Source: an uncultured Lachnospiraceae bacterium
GTDB taxonomy: Bacteria; Bacillota; Clostridia; Lachnospirales; Lachnospiraceae
DNA length: 42,963 bases
Assembly: GCA_910585715.1 (NCBI GenBank)
Contig: CAJUEX010000027.1
Span: 1 to 42,963, forward strand
Reading direction: 5' to 3'
Shown here: in pieces, positions 9,374 to 18,113 of the stretch
How positions within the stretch are numbered: position 1 is the first letter of the stretch
How the letters are laid out: every line of letters begins with the position of its first letter
Translations under genes and position numbers: made by a program
Notes under the pieces: model-generated
Seen by the model: only the letters and a program-made list of their open reading frames with translations
Told to the model about the DNA's origin: nothing
Database searches by the model: none

Positions 9374-10372
9374 ATGCAGTACACAGATATCGGAATCGAC
9401 TTGGGAACAGCCAGCATTTTGGTTTATATAAGAGGAAAAGGAGTCGTGTTAAAGGAGCCCAGCGTGGTTGCTTTTGACAGGGATACAAATAAAATTAAGG
9501 CGATAGGTGAGGATGCAAGGCTGATGTTGGGCAGGACTCCGGGGAACATTGTTGCAGTAAGGCCTTTGCGTCAGGGTGTCATTTCTGACTATACAGTAAC
9601 GGAAAAAATGATGAAATATTTCATCCAGAAGGCTTTGGGCAAGCGGAGCTTCAGAAAGCCCCGTATTGCAGTGTGCGTGCCAAGCGGCGTAACGGAAGTG
9701 GAAAAGAAGGCGGTAGAGGATGCCACCTATCAGGCAGGCGCAAGAGAGGTTTCTATTATTGAAGAGCCTATTGCAGCAGCCATCGGCGCCGGAATTGATA
9801 TTTCAAAGCCATGCGGCAATATGATAGTGGATATCGGAGGCGGTACATCAGATATAGCAGTCATTTCCCTTGGAGGTACGGTAGTAAGCGCTTCCATTAA
9901 AATCGCAGGGGATGATTTTGATGAAGCCATTGTCCGCTATATGAGAAAAAAACACAATTTGTTAATCGGTGAAAGAACAGCCGAGGATTTAAAGATTAAA
10001 ATCGGCTCCGCTTATAAAAGGACTGAAGTGGATACTATGGAGGTAAGGGGACGTAATCTGGTTACAGGACTTCCCAGAACGGTAAAGGTTACTTCCGAAG
10101 AGACCGAGGAAGCTTTAAAGGAAACTACCTCTCAGATTATTGAGACCATACACAGTGTTTTGGAAAAGACTCCCCCTGAACTGGCGGCAGATATTGCTGA
10201 CAGGGGCATTGTCCTGACGGGAGGCGGAAGCCTGCTCAGAGGACTTGAGGATTTGATTTCTGCAAAGACGGGCATCAATACCATGACAGCAGAAGATCCT
10301 ATGACCTGTGTTGCTATCGGAACCGGCAAATATGTTGAGTTCCTGGCGGGATACAAAGAAGAGATTGGATAA
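9374..10372 (+). CDS. mreB: MreB/Mbl-type bacterial actin, rod-shape determination
   Basis: This 332-residue protein forms ATP-dependent filaments under the membrane that guide elongation-phase wall synthesis. It has the MreB/actin fold motifs: the phosphate-1 loop DLGTAS near residues 9-14, VPSGVTEVE, EEPIAAAIGAG, the phosphate-2 motif DIGGGTSD, and the adenosine motif LTGGGS near the C-terminus. Downstream lie two flagellar rod-type genes, the arrangement around mbl (mbl-flhO-flhP) in Bacillus subtilis, so it may be the Mbl paralogue rather than the MreB of an mreBCD cluster; mreC and mreD are not here. The ATG at 9374 follows an AAGGGG ribosome site. Transcription is expected from the consensus promoter at 9248-9276. 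Confidence 0.93.
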   Translation: MQYTDIGIDLGTASILVYIRGKGVVLKEPSVVAFDRDTNKIKAIGEDARLMLGRTPGNIVAVRPLRQGVISDYTVTEKMMKYFIQKALGKRSFRKPRIAVCVPSGVTEVEKKAVEDATYQAGAREVSIIEEPIAAAIGAGIDISKPCGNMIVDIGGGTSDIAVISLGGTVVSASIKIAGDDFDEAIVRYMRKKHNLLIGERTAEDLKIKIGSAYKRTEVDTMEVRGRNLVTGLPRTVKVTSEETEEALKETTSQIIETIHSVLEKTPPELAADIADRGIVLTGGGSLLRGLEDLISAKTGINTMTAEDPMTCVAIGTGKYVEFLAGYKEEIG

Positions 10373-10390
10373 GGATAAAGGAGGATTCCA

Positions 10391-11164
10391 ATGGTAAAGG
10401 GCTTATATGCGGCTTATACAGGAATGATGAACGAACAGAAAAGGATGGATGTTCTTACGAACAATCTGGCCAATTCTGCCACTACGGGATTTAAGAAAGA
10501 AGGGGCCACCAGTCAGGCTTTTGACACGTTGCTGGCTTACAAAATTAAGGACAGTACTGACCCTGCGGCTGCCCGTTATATCGGAAAAGCAAATCTGGGT
10601 GTAAAAACAGGGGAAACCTATACGGATTATACGCAGGGAGCTTTTCGGATAACAGATAATACCTATGATCTGGCGCTTTCCGGCAATGGTTTTTTTGCAG
10701 TGGCATTTACAAATAAAGCCGGAGCAACTTCTACCAAGTATACAAGGGACGGTTCCTTTACTTTAAATACAAATGGGTATTTAGTCACAAAGGATGGGGA
10801 TTATGTATTGAATACTTCCGGAAGTCCCATTCGCCTTGACCCGCTGCAGGCTTCCAGAATAGACGAATTTGGTACCATTTATCAAAATGACAGGCCGGTG
10901 GCAAGACTGCAGATTACTGATTTTGCAGATTACAATTATTTAGAGCATTATGGAGAAAATTATTATCAGCCCATAGCAGGAGCTACCACCACCAGAGCCA
11001 ATGCCACCGTGCAGGAAGGATATCTGGAGGCATCCAATGTGCAGGTAGTGTCAGAAATGGTAGAGCTGATTTCGGTGACCAGGAATTATGAAAGCAATCA
11101 AAAGCTGATTCAGACTATTGACGGAACTTTGGAAGTGGCTGCAAACCGATTAGGTAAGTTATAG
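10391..11164 (+). CDS. Flagellar hook-basal body protein, FlgF/FlhO type
   Basis: The 257-residue product has the N-terminal rod/hook signature (GLYAAYTGMMNEQKRMDVLTNNLAN, residues about 4-28) and the conserved C-terminal helix (GYLEASNVQVVSEMVELI...RNYESNQK). Proteins of this class polymerise into the axial rod or hook base of the flagellum after type III export, using coiled-coil ends. It is the first of two tandem paralogues, like flhO-flhP of Bacillus. It starts 18 bp after the mreB-like gene with a GGAGG ribosome site at 10380-10384. Whether it corresponds functionally to FlgF or FlhO cannot be decided from sequence alone. Confidence 0.9.
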   Translation: MVKGLYAAYTGMMNEQKRMDVLTNNLANSATTGFKKEGATSQAFDTLLAYKIKDSTDPAAARYIGKANLGVKTGETYTDYTQGAFRITDNTYDLALSGNGFFAVAFTNKAGATSTKYTRDGSFTLNTNGYLVTKDGDYVLNTSGSPIRLDPLQASRIDEFGTIYQNDRPVARLQITDFADYNYLEHYGENYYQPIAGATTTRANATVQEGYLEASNVQVVSEMVELISVTRNYESNQKLIQTIDGTLEVAANRLGKL

Positions 11165-11177
11165 GAGGGAATAAATT

Positions 11178-11993
11178 ATGGTAAGGTCTTTATGGTCGGC
11201 GGCAACCGGAATGATTGCCCAGCAGACAAATGTTGATACGATTTCAAACAATCTGGCAAATGTGAATACAACCGGTTATAAAACGGAAGTGGCAGAGTTT
11301 AAATCATTATTATATCAAACGTTACAAACAAAATCCACTACAGCCAATAACCGGCAGAAGCCTATTGGCGCTCAGGTGGGACTGGGTGTGCGCAACTCTT
11401 CCATTACCTCTATTTTCAGACAGGGACCGTTTTTGGAGTCCAGCAGTCCTTCTGCTTTTGCCATTAACGGAAAAGGATTTTTTGCAGTAAGGGGCGCTGA
11501 CGGTGCTACATATTATACGAGAAACGGTAACTTTAACTGGTCCATGGGAGCAAACGGGCTTACTCTTACCAACTCGGAGGGATATCCGGTTTTAGATACC
11601 AATGGAAGAGGAATTGTGCTTAGCGGCAACTATACTACAAGCAAGATTACCATATCTGATGATGGAACGATTTTCTATCCCGATGCCACCGGAAATCCAC
11701 GTTCTCTGGGAGTTCGCATTGGTGTGTATCAATTCCAGAATCCGGCAGGGCTGGAGAAAAACGGTAATTCCCTTTTTCTGCCTACTACAGCAAGCGGAGC
11801 GGCAATAAACGAGGCTACCAATGCAAATGTAAAGAAGAGTCAGGTAGTTCAGGGTTATTTAGAAGGTTCCAATGTACAGGTTGTAGATGAAATGGTTAAC
11901 TTAATTGTTGCACAGCGTGCCTACGAAATGAATTCCAAGGCAATTCAGGCATCTGATGAAATGCTGCAGCAGGCAAATGGCTTAAGACGTTAA
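11178..11993 (+). CDS. flgG: Flagellar distal rod protein, FlgG/FlhP type
   Basis: This 271-residue protein is a close relative of the preceding gene product. It carries the canonical N-terminus (SLWSAATGMIAQQTNVDTISNNLAN) and the FlgG-type C-terminus (GYLEGSNVQVVDEMV, VAQRAYEMNSKAIQASDEML). FlgG forms the distal rod of the basal body. It starts 13 bp after the FlgF-like gene behind a GGAGGG ribosome site. The order FlgF-like, FlgG-like, rod-binding protein is what is expected for a rod module. Other flagellar structural genes are not in the window, so this is a detached module. Confidence 0.93.
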   Translation: MVRSLWSAATGMIAQQTNVDTISNNLANVNTTGYKTEVAEFKSLLYQTLQTKSTTANNRQKPIGAQVGLGVRNSSITSIFRQGPFLESSSPSAFAINGKGFFAVRGADGATYYTRNGNFNWSMGANGLTLTNSEGYPVLDTNGRGIVLSGNYTTSKITISDDGTIFYPDATGNPRSLGVRIGVYQFQNPAGLEKNGNSLFLPTTASGAAINEATNANVKKSQVVQGYLEGSNVQVVDEMVNLIVAQRAYEMNSKAIQASDEMLQQANGLRR

Positions 11994-12009
11994 GCGGGGA
12001 GGGAATAAA

Positions 12010-12360
12010 ATGGATTTTAGTGGAATCAGTTCCTATTTTGGCAGTCAGCTTACAGAAGAAGCCCAAAGCAAAACAGCATCCAAAATAAGCAATTTAGACA
12101 GTTCTGATTTTAAGGAAGCTTCCGATGATGAACTGATGGATGTCTGTAAGGAGTTTGAAGCTTACTTTTTAGAGCAGATATTTAAAGAAATGAAAAAAAC
12201 AGTCCCAAAGACTGATTATACTTCCAATGCAACAGCTTCCATGATGGATTATATGGAAGAAAGCCTGCTTCAGGAATATGCCGCACAGTCTACTGAGACA
12301 AACAGCTTAGGGCTTGCACAAATGCTTTATGAGCAGATGAAACGGAATTATGGGGCATAA
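12010..12360 (+). CDS. FlgJ N-terminal-type rod-binding protein
   Basis: A 116-residue protein equivalent to the rod-binding half of FlgJ, without the muramidase domain found in enterobacterial FlgJ. Its core is CKEFEAYFLEQIFKEMKKT around residues 41-59, followed by a helical segment (SLLQEYAAQS...LAQMLYEQM) typical of the family. It would act as a rod cap or scaffold during basal-body assembly. It begins 16 bp after flgG with a GGGGAGGG ribosome site and is the last gene before a clear terminator. Stand-alone N-terminal FlgJ is common in Firmicutes, so its short length is not a truncation. Confidence 0.88.
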   Translation: MDFSGISSYFGSQLTEEAQSKTASKISNLDSSDFKEASDDELMDVCKEFEAYFLEQIFKEMKKTVPKTDYTSNATASMMDYMEESLLQEYAAQSTETNSLGLAQMLYEQMKRNYGA

Positions 12361-12415
12361 GTAATGGGTGCCTGTTAATTATATTTAATGATATGATGTA
12401 AAGATACATAGGAAG

Positions 12416-12438
12416 GGCTGTCAAAAGACAGCCTTTTT
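12416..12438 (+). terminator. Rho-independent terminator of the mreB-flagellar operon
   Basis: A perfect 7-bp stem, GGCTGTC (12416-12422) with GACAGCC (12427-12433), encloses an AAAA loop and is followed by five T residues. It closes the mreB-flgF-flgG-flgJ operon 31 bp before recD2. Confidence 0.88.
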
Positions 12439-12468
12439 CGGTTTCTGGAAACATTTAAGGAGTTTTTT

Positions 12469-14715
12469 GTGGATACTTTAACGGGATATGTGGAGCATAT
12501 CATATATAGAAATGAAGAAAATGGTTATACGGTGTTTCAATTTACGGCAGGTAAGGAAGAATTTGTCATGGTCGGCAGTTTTCAAGCAATTGAAAACGGT
12601 GAGAATTTTCAGGTTACAGGCAGTTTTGTGGAACATCCCACCTATGGCACACAGTTTAAGGTGGAAAGCTATAAATGCATGCTGCCGGAGGATACTGACA
12701 GTTTGAAGCGCTATCTGGGCTCCGGCGCTATTAAAGGAATCGGTCCCTCTCTGGCGGAAAAAATCGTAAAAAAGTTTGGCATGGATACCTTCCGGGTGAT
12801 GGAGGAGGAACCGGAACGTTTAGCGGAAATTAAAGGAATAAGTGAGAGAAAAGCCCGGGAAATTGCGGTTCTGGCGGAAGAAAAAAAAGACATGAAAGAA
12901 GCCATGATATTTCTTCAGGGATATGGAATATCCAATGCTCTTTCTGTAAAAATTTACAATACATATGGAGAAGGACTGTATTCCATGATAAGGGAAAATC
13001 CCTACCGTATGAGCGAAGACATGCATGGGGTGGGCTTTCGCATTGCGGATGAAATTGCCAGAAAAGCCGGTATTCATACAGATTCCGATTACCGGATAAG
13101 AAGCGGACTTTTATATATGCTGTCTTTGGCAATATCGGAAGGACACACATATCTTCCCATGGAAATGCTGTTGGAAAAAACAGCGGCTCTTTTGGAAGTG
13201 GACAGACAATATTTAGAGCCACAGGTTTCTAATCTTGCCATGGATAAAAAAGTCATTATCAAGAATATGGGGCAGGAAAATATACAGGTTTATGGCAGCA
13301 GCGCTTATTTTTGCGAATTGAACTGCGCAAAGCTGCTTCATGACCTGAATGTTTCCGAAAAGGAAGACAGGGAAAAAGAAGAAGCATTGCTGAAAAGGAT
13401 AAAGGCTATTGAAGAGCAGGAGAATATGCAGTTAGATGACCTGCAGAGGAAGGGAGTGCTTGCCAGCGTAAGAAAGGGAATATTTGTACTTACGGGAGGC
13501 CCCGGCACCGGCAAGACTACTACTATTCATATTATGCTCAGGCTGTTTGAAGCGCTGGAAATGGATTTCTGCCTGGCGGCGCCTACCGGAAGGGCAGCCA
13601 AGCGGATGACGGAAGCAACCGGTTATGAAGCAAAGACAATACACAGGCTTCTGGAATTAAACGGAGGTATGACGGAGGAACGGGGCGGCACCTATTTTGA
13701 AAGAAACGAAGAAAATCCGTTAGAGGTGGATGCCATTATTATAGATGAGATGTCCATGGTGGATATCTATTTATTTCAGGCGCTTTTAAAGGCTGTTTCC
13801 GTAGGAACCAGACTGATTCTGGTAGGCGACAGAAATCAGCTTCCTTCCGTGGGACCGGGGAAGGTATTAAAGGATATTATTGAAAGTAACTGTTTTTGCG
13901 TGGTGAAACTGGAAAAGATTTTCCGCCAGTCGGAGGAAAGCCATATTGTGCTGAATGCCCATCAAATCCACAAAGGAGAGCCCATTGCCCTTGACAATAA
14001 AAGCAGGGATTTCTTCTTTCTGGAAAGAAATGATGTGAATGTAATATACAAGCATATGGTACAGCTTATTACAGAAAAGCTGCCAAAGTATGTAAATGCA
14101 AAGCCCTATGATATTCAGGTGCTTACTCCGGTGCGAAAAGGGGCGCTGGGGGTGGAAACACTGAACAGGATACTACAGACTTATCTGAATCCGGCAGATT
14201 CCGGAAAAAAAGAATATGCATATGGCGCTACTTTGTTTCGGGAAGGGGACAAAGTCATGCAGATAAAAAATAATTATAAAATAGAATGGGAAATACTGAG
14301 CAAATATCGCATTCCCATTGACAGAGGAACGGGAATTTTTAATGGGGATATGGGAGTCATAAAGGAAATCAATCAATATATGGAAGAGCTGGTAGTGGAA
14401 TATGAAGAAGGAAGGTGTGTGACCTATTCTTTCGGCCAGCTGGATGAGCTGGAGCTTTCCTATGCCATTACCATTCATAAATCCCAGGGAAGTGAGTATC
14501 CGGCAGTAATCATGCCTCTTTTGACAGGGCCTAAAATGCTTATGAACCGAAATCTTTTATATACCGGGGTTACAAGAGCGAAAGAATGTGTTACTATATT
14601 AGGAAGCAGGAATATGGTTTCTTTAATGATTGCCAATGAAAATGAACATAAGAGATATGCAGGGTTAAAGGACAGAATCATGGAGCTTGCACAGGAGATG
14701 GCGGAGAGCCTGTAA
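12469..14715 (+). CDS. recD2: RecD2-type ATP-dependent 5'-3' DNA helicase
   Basis: The 748-residue protein is a superfamily 1B helicase of the RecD2/YrrC group, which works without RecBC. It has the long N-terminal region of this group, with an OB-like start and helix-hairpin-helix repeats (GAIKGIGPSLAEKIVKKFG, about residues 87-105). It also has Walker A GGPGTGKTTT (about residues 343-352), the DEMSMVD Walker B motif, GDRNQLPSVGPG, and the C-terminal motifs TIHKSQGSEYP and YTGVTRAK. RecD2 proteins act in replication-fork maintenance and mismatch or recombination repair. The start is a GTG at 12469 with AAGGAG at 12457-12462; translation from it reads directly into the family N-terminus. It is followed closely by the comFC-like gene. 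Confidence 0.95.
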   Translation: MDTLTGYVEHIIYRNEENGYTVFQFTAGKEEFVMVGSFQAIENGENFQVTGSFVEHPTYGTQFKVESYKCMLPEDTDSLKRYLGSGAIKGIGPSLAEKIVKKFGMDTFRVMEEEPERLAEIKGISERKAREIAVLAEEKKDMKEAMIFLQGYGISNALSVKIYNTYGEGLYSMIRENPYRMSEDMHGVGFRIADEIARKAGIHTDSDYRIRSGLLYMLSLAISEGHTYLPMEMLLEKTAALLEVDRQYLEPQVSNLAMDKKVIIKNMGQENIQVYGSSAYFCELNCAKLLHDLNVSEKEDREKEEALLKRIKAIEEQENMQLDDLQRKGVLASVRKGIFVLTGGPGTGKTTTIHIMLRLFEALEMDFCLAAPTGRAAKRMTEATGYEAKTIHRLLELNGGMTEERGGTYFERNEENPLEVDAIIIDEMSMVDIYLFQALLKAVSVGTRLILVGDRNQLPSVGPGKVLKDIIESNCFCVVKLEKIFRQSEESHIVLNAHQIHKGEPIALDNKSRDFFFLERNDVNVIYKHMVQLITEKLPKYVNAKPYDIQVLTPVRKGALGVETLNRILQTYLNPADSGKKEYAYGATLFREGDKVMQIKNNYKIEWEILSKYRIPIDRGTGIFNGDMGVIKEINQYMEELVVEYEEGRCVTYSFGQLDELELSYAITIHKSQGSEYPAVIMPLLTGPKMLMNRNLLYTGVTRAKECVTILGSRNMVSLMIANENEHKRYAGLKDRIMELAQEMAESL

Positions 14716-14719
14716 AAGC

Positions 14720-15418
14720 ATGAATCTTATAAAAGAATTAGTCTATCCGGGAAGGTGCGCCATATGCGATGACCTTCTTCTGCCGGGAACGGAAAGGGTC
14801 TGTAAAGGATGCAGAAACAGGCCCCGGTATGTAAAGGAGCCCTCCTGCAGAAAGTGCGGGAAGCCTTTAAGGAGCATGGAGGCAGAATATTGCAGGGACT
14901 GTATGGAAAAGAGGCATTATTTTAAAGAAGGCGCCGCCCTGTTTGTCTATCCTTCCGTAAAGGAATCCCTTTATCGGTTTAAGTATGAAGGAAGACAGGA
15001 GTATGGAGCATATTATGGAAAACAGGTCAGCCTCCACTTGTCTGAAAAATTTAGGCGCTGGAAAGCGGAAGCACTTATTCCAGTGCCTCTGCACAAAAAA
15101 AGACAAAATAAACGGGGTTACAATCAGGCAGCCGTATTAGCCAGAGCTATTTCAAAGGAAACCGGCATACCGGTATATGAAGATTTTGCCAAAAGAATTA
15201 AAAATACCGTGCCCCAGAAGGAATTAAACGGGCAGGCAAGAGAAAATAATTTGAAAAAGGCTTTTAAAATTTGTCAAAATGATGTAAAATTAAAGACAAT
15301 TATAATAATTGATGATATTTACACCACAGGGAGCACTATGGATGCTTTGGCGTTGGAATGCAAAAAGGCGGGAATAGAAACCGTTTATTGTATTTCGCTG
15401 GCAATAGGCCACCCTTAA
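14720..15418 (+). CDS. comFC: ComF-family phosphoribosyltransferase-like protein
   Basis: This 232-residue protein has the ComF layout: an N-terminal Cys-rich zinc-ribbon part (CAIC, CKGC, CRKC, CRDC within the first 75 residues) and a C-terminal phosphoribosyltransferase-like fold. The fold contains PVPLHKKRQNKRGYNQA and the PRPP-loop motif IIIIDDIYTTGST near residues 191-203. ComFC is linked to DNA uptake and transformation, and members also occur in non-competent bacteria. An alternative TTG start at 14687 would overlap recD2; the ATG at 14720 is preferred because it begins with the family-typical MNLIKELVYPGRC. The next gene is yvyF, matching the comFC-yvyF order of Bacillus. Confidence 0.9.
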   Translation: MNLIKELVYPGRCAICDDLLLPGTERVCKGCRNRPRYVKEPSCRKCGKPLRSMEAEYCRDCMEKRHYFKEGAALFVYPSVKESLYRFKYEGRQEYGAYYGKQVSLHLSEKFRRWKAEALIPVPLHKKRQNKRGYNQAAVLARAISKETGIPVYEDFAKRIKNTVPQKELNGQARENNLKKAFKICQNDVKLKTIIIIDDIYTTGSTMDALALECKKAGIETVYCISLAIGHP

Positions 15419-15436
15419 GTGACAGGAGGTATGAAT

Positions 15437-15841
15437 ATGAATGTACGGAATTGCAGACGTTGCGGAAGATTGTTCAACTATGTAATGGGGCAGCCAATCT
15501 GCCCGAACTGTAAAGAAGAATTAGAAGAGAAATTTCAGGAAGTAAAGAAATATGTTCAGTCCCATGCACAGGCCACTATTCAGATGGTGACAGAGGATTG
15601 TGATGTGGAGGCATCGCAGCTTCAGCAGTGGATCAGGGAAGACCGCCTTCAGTTTACGGATGATTCGCCTATTAAAGTGCCCTGCGAACGGTGCGGTGCC
15701 ATGATAGGTTCAGGAAGATTCTGCGCAAAATGTTCTCAGGAAATGGCAAATACCTTGAGTAAGTCCATTGCAAAGCCGGAGCCTCAAAAGAAAGAGCCGC
15801 CAAAGGACTCAAGGGAAAAGTCAAGGATGCGTTTCTTATAA
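15437..15841 (+). CDS. yvyF: YvyF-type flagellar-region zinc-ribbon protein
   Basis: This 134-residue protein has two CxxC pairs at each end. The N-terminal pairs (CRRC and CPNC) and a second ribbon (CERC and CAKC) flank a helix-turn-helix-like segment (DVEASQLQQWIREDRLQF). This is the layout of the YvyF/TIGR03826 flagellar-region family, whose members usually sit between comFC and flgM. In-frame starts exist at 15419 (GTG) and 15431 (ATG). The AGGAGG at 15424-15429 is properly spaced (7 bp) only for the ATG at 15437, which also begins with the family-like MNVRNCRRCGRLF. Unlike the Bacillus arrangement, no flgM follows. Confidence 0.82.
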   Translation: MNVRNCRRCGRLFNYVMGQPICPNCKEELEEKFQEVKKYVQSHAQATIQMVTEDCDVEASQLQQWIREDRLQFTDDSPIKVPCERCGAMIGSGRFCAKCSQEMANTLSKSIAKPEPQKKEPPKDSREKSRMRFL

Positions 15842-15854
15842 TAAGGGGTAGCTT

Positions 15855-16256
15855 ATGTTAAATGAAGAACGAATCAAACTTATGACCAAAATGGCTGCCT
15901 ACGAAGAAAATGAAGGCCGGAAGAACATGGCAACCGGCAGTTATTTTAGAGGTGACTATATTGAAATGCAGATACTGAAATCCATTTTTTCTGCTACAGT
16001 TGCTTATTTGGTGCTGTTTGCAATGTTTATATATTATGATTTTGAAATGTTCATGCAGGATATATATAAAATGGATTTGGGTGAGTTTGGAAAGAACGCA
16101 TTGCTTTATTATTTCATTTTCGTTGTTGCCTATGCAGTGATTTCTTATATTGTATATTCTTATCGGTATAGTAAAGCAAAGAAAAGCCTGAAGCGCTACT
16201 TTTACAATTTGAAGCAGCTTGCTGCATTGTATGACCTGGAAAGCAGGAAAATGTAG
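15855..16256 (+). CDS. Unrecognised two-helix membrane protein
   Basis: I do not recognise a named family for this 133-residue protein. It has a charged N-terminal region of about 45 residues, two hydrophobic segments (about residues 44-63 and 82-100) joined by a short acidic loop, and a basic C-terminal tail (YRYSKAKKSLKRYFYN, then an acidic/leucine-rich end). Both ends are predicted cytoplasmic. It lies 13 bp after yvyF and 19 bp before the next membrane protein, so it is probably in the same operon. Its position suggests a joint function with the downstream protein or the cdaA operon, but that is inference from context only. Confidence 0.75.
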   Translation: MLNEERIKLMTKMAAYEENEGRKNMATGSYFRGDYIEMQILKSIFSATVAYLVLFAMFIYYDFEMFMQDIYKMDLGEFGKNALLYYFIFVVAYAVISYIVYSYRYSKAKKSLKRYFYNLKQLAALYDLESRKM

Positions 16257-16275
16257 CCTTCTGAAAGGATTTTAT

Positions 16276-17205
16276 ATGTCGGAATTATTAGAAATCAGGG
16301 AAAATTTAAGGAATTTCTATAGTAGATATGAAGTATATTTAATACCGTTGTTTAAGTTTATTCTGGCAGTGACCGCAATTTTTTTCATAAACGGAAGTCT
16401 GGGGTACAACAGCAGGCTGAACAACCCTATTATTGTACTGGTAATAGCTCTTATGTGCTCTTTTCTGCCGGTGAATTTTATTGTGGTGATTTCGGCGATA
16501 TTTGTTGTAATTCATTTGTATTCGCTTGCTTTGGAATGTGCAATTGTGGCAGGCGTGCTGTTTTTGCTTTTGTTTTTGATGTATTTCCGTTTTTCGCCAA
16601 AGGATACGCTGGTAGTACTGTTGCTGCCCCTTGCTTTTGTCTTGAAGGTGCCCTATGTGATTGTGCTGGGGGTAGGGCTGCTTGGGACTCCGGTATCGAT
16701 TGTGTCGGTAAGCTGTGGGGTCATTGCTTATTATCTGATTTACTACGTTCAGACAAATGCCGCAGTCATTACTTCTTTAGATGGTGATAACGCAGTGGCA
16801 AAGCTGCATTATGTAGTGGAGGGAATGCTGAACAACAAAGAAATGTTTGTAACCATGGCGGCTTTTGCCGTTACGGTTATTCTTGTTTATTTAATCCGCA
16901 GGCTTTCCGTAGACCATGCATGGACTATCAGTATGATTGTTGGAATTGTTACCTGCGTAGTATTGCTGCTTTTGGGTGATTTGATGTTTGAAGTGAATAT
17001 TTCCATTGCTGCAATGCTCATTGGTGCTGTAGTATCCTTCCTGCTGGCAAAGGTAATGGAATTTTTTGCTTTCAATGTAGATTATACCAGAACGGAGTAT
17101 GTACAGTTTGAAGATGACGAATATTATTATTATGTAAAGGCTATTCCGAAGAATTCTGTGAAAAAGGCCAAAAAAACGGTAAAGAAAATAACCAGCGTAT
17201 TATAA
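16276..17205 (+). CDS. Unrecognised polytopic membrane protein upstream of cdaA
   Basis: This 309-residue protein is unrecognised. It has about eight to nine hydrophobic helices, a short soluble N-terminus (MSELLEIRENLRNFYSRYE), a soluble loop around residues 172-195, and a cytoplasmic C-terminal tail. The tail holds an acidic/aromatic patch, FEDDEYYYYVKAIPK, followed by a strongly basic KKAKKTVKK stretch. A frame-compatible TTG upstream at 16219 overlaps the previous gene; the ATG at 16276 has an AAAGG ribosome site at 16264-16268 and is preferred. It ends 32 bp before cdaA, so it may be part of the c-di-AMP operon. A transporter or scaffold role is conceivable, but nothing in the sequence proves it. 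Confidence 0.8.
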   Translation: MSELLEIRENLRNFYSRYEVYLIPLFKFILAVTAIFFINGSLGYNSRLNNPIIVLVIALMCSFLPVNFIVVISAIFVVIHLYSLALECAIVAGVLFLLLFLMYFRFSPKDTLVVLLLPLAFVLKVPYVIVLGVGLLGTPVSIVSVSCGVIAYYLIYYVQTNAAVITSLDGDNAVAKLHYVVEGMLNNKEMFVTMAAFAVTVILVYLIRRLSVDHAWTISMIVGIVTCVVLLLLGDLMFEVNISIAAMLIGAVVSFLLAKVMEFFAFNVDYTRTEYVQFEDDEYYYYVKAIPKNSVKKAKKTVKKITSVL

Positions 17206-17237
17206 AATGATAAAAATGAACATCCAAGGTGAGACAT

Positions 17238-18113
17238 ATGGAACGGATAGTCGAGTTTATAGATAAATATCTTACGGTTCTGCATATACCCAAACATATT
17301 CTGGTAACCGATTATGTGGAGATAATCATTATCTCCTTTTTGGTGTACCAGATTTTAGTCTGGGTGCGGAATACAAAAGCGTGGGCATTCTTAAAAGGAA
17401 TGCTTGTTATTTTTGCGTTTTTACTGGTTGCGGCCATCTTTCGTATGACTACCATTTTGTGGATATTTGATAAGATATTCCAGGTGTTCATTGTAGGTAT
17501 TGTAGTAGTCCTCCAGCCGGAGTTAAGAAGGGCTTTAGAGCAGCTTGGGCGGAAGAATTTTATTAGTAATATTTTTTCTTTTGAGTCCGGGAAAGTGGAA
17601 GGCGGGCTTTTTTCAGACAAAACAAAGAATGAAATCGTAAAGGCGTGCTTTGAAATGGGCAAGGTAAAAACAGGTGCGCTAATCGTGGTGGAGCAGAACC
17701 TGTCCCTGACAGAGTATGAAAGAACCGGAATTGAAGTGGATGCAATTCTGACAAATCAGCTGTTGATAAATATTTTTGAGCATAATACACCTCTCCATGA
17801 CGGTGCGGTTATCGTGCGGGGTGACAGGGTAGTGTCGGCTACCTGTTATCTGCCTTTATCGGATAATATGGCGCTGTCAAAGGAGCTTGGAACCAGACAC
17901 AGGGCAGGAGTAGGCATTTCTGAGGTTACAGATTCGCTTACAGTAATTGTTTCAGAAGAAACGGGAAGAGTTTCCGTAGCATACGAAGGAAATCTGTACC
18001 GGAATTTAAATCAGGATGCCCTCCATGAAAAGCTGGAGCTGATCCAGAATAAGCCTTCCGAGGAAAAGAAGAAAAAGAAGCGGAAAGGACGGGGAAAGCA
18101 TGGAGAAAAATAA
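17238..18113 (+). CDS. cdaA: CdaA diadenylate cyclase (c-di-AMP synthase)
   Basis: CdaA is a membrane-bound enzyme that condenses two ATP into c-di-AMP, a messenger controlling potassium and osmolyte balance and wall homeostasis. The 291-residue product has three N-terminal membrane helices (about residues 20-95), a short linker and a DAC domain. The catalytic motifs DGA (residues 188-190) and RHR (residues 220-222) are both intact. The C-terminus ends in a Lys-rich tail. A GTG at 17229 is in frame, but AAGGTGA at 17226-17232 serves the ATG at 17238 better. The gene overlaps cdaR by 14 bp and is followed by glmM, the classical arrangement of this housekeeping operon. Confidence 0.97.
   Translation: MERIVEFIDKYLTVLHIPKHILVTDYVEIIIISFLVYQILVWVRNTKAWAFLKGMLVIFAFLLVAAIFRMTTILWIFDKIFQVFIVGIVVVLQPELRRALEQLGRKNFISNIFSFESGKVEGGLFSDKTKNEIVKACFEMGKVKTGALIVVEQNLSLTEYERTGIEVDAILTNQLLINIFEHNTPLHDGAVIVRGDRVVSATCYLPLSDNMALSKELGTRHRAGVGISEVTDSLTVIVSEETGRVSVAYEGNLYRNLNQDALHEKLELIQNKPSEEKKKKKRKGRGKHGEK

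Noticed and set aside
9265..9477. Small + strand frame between the promoter and the mreB-like gene
   Set aside because: It overlaps the mreB start in another frame, starts before any ribosome site, and its product is a basic, low-information peptide.
12711..13222. Several overlapping antisense frames opposite recD2
   Set aside because: They are shadows of the recD2 coding sequence, lacking domains and ribosome sites.
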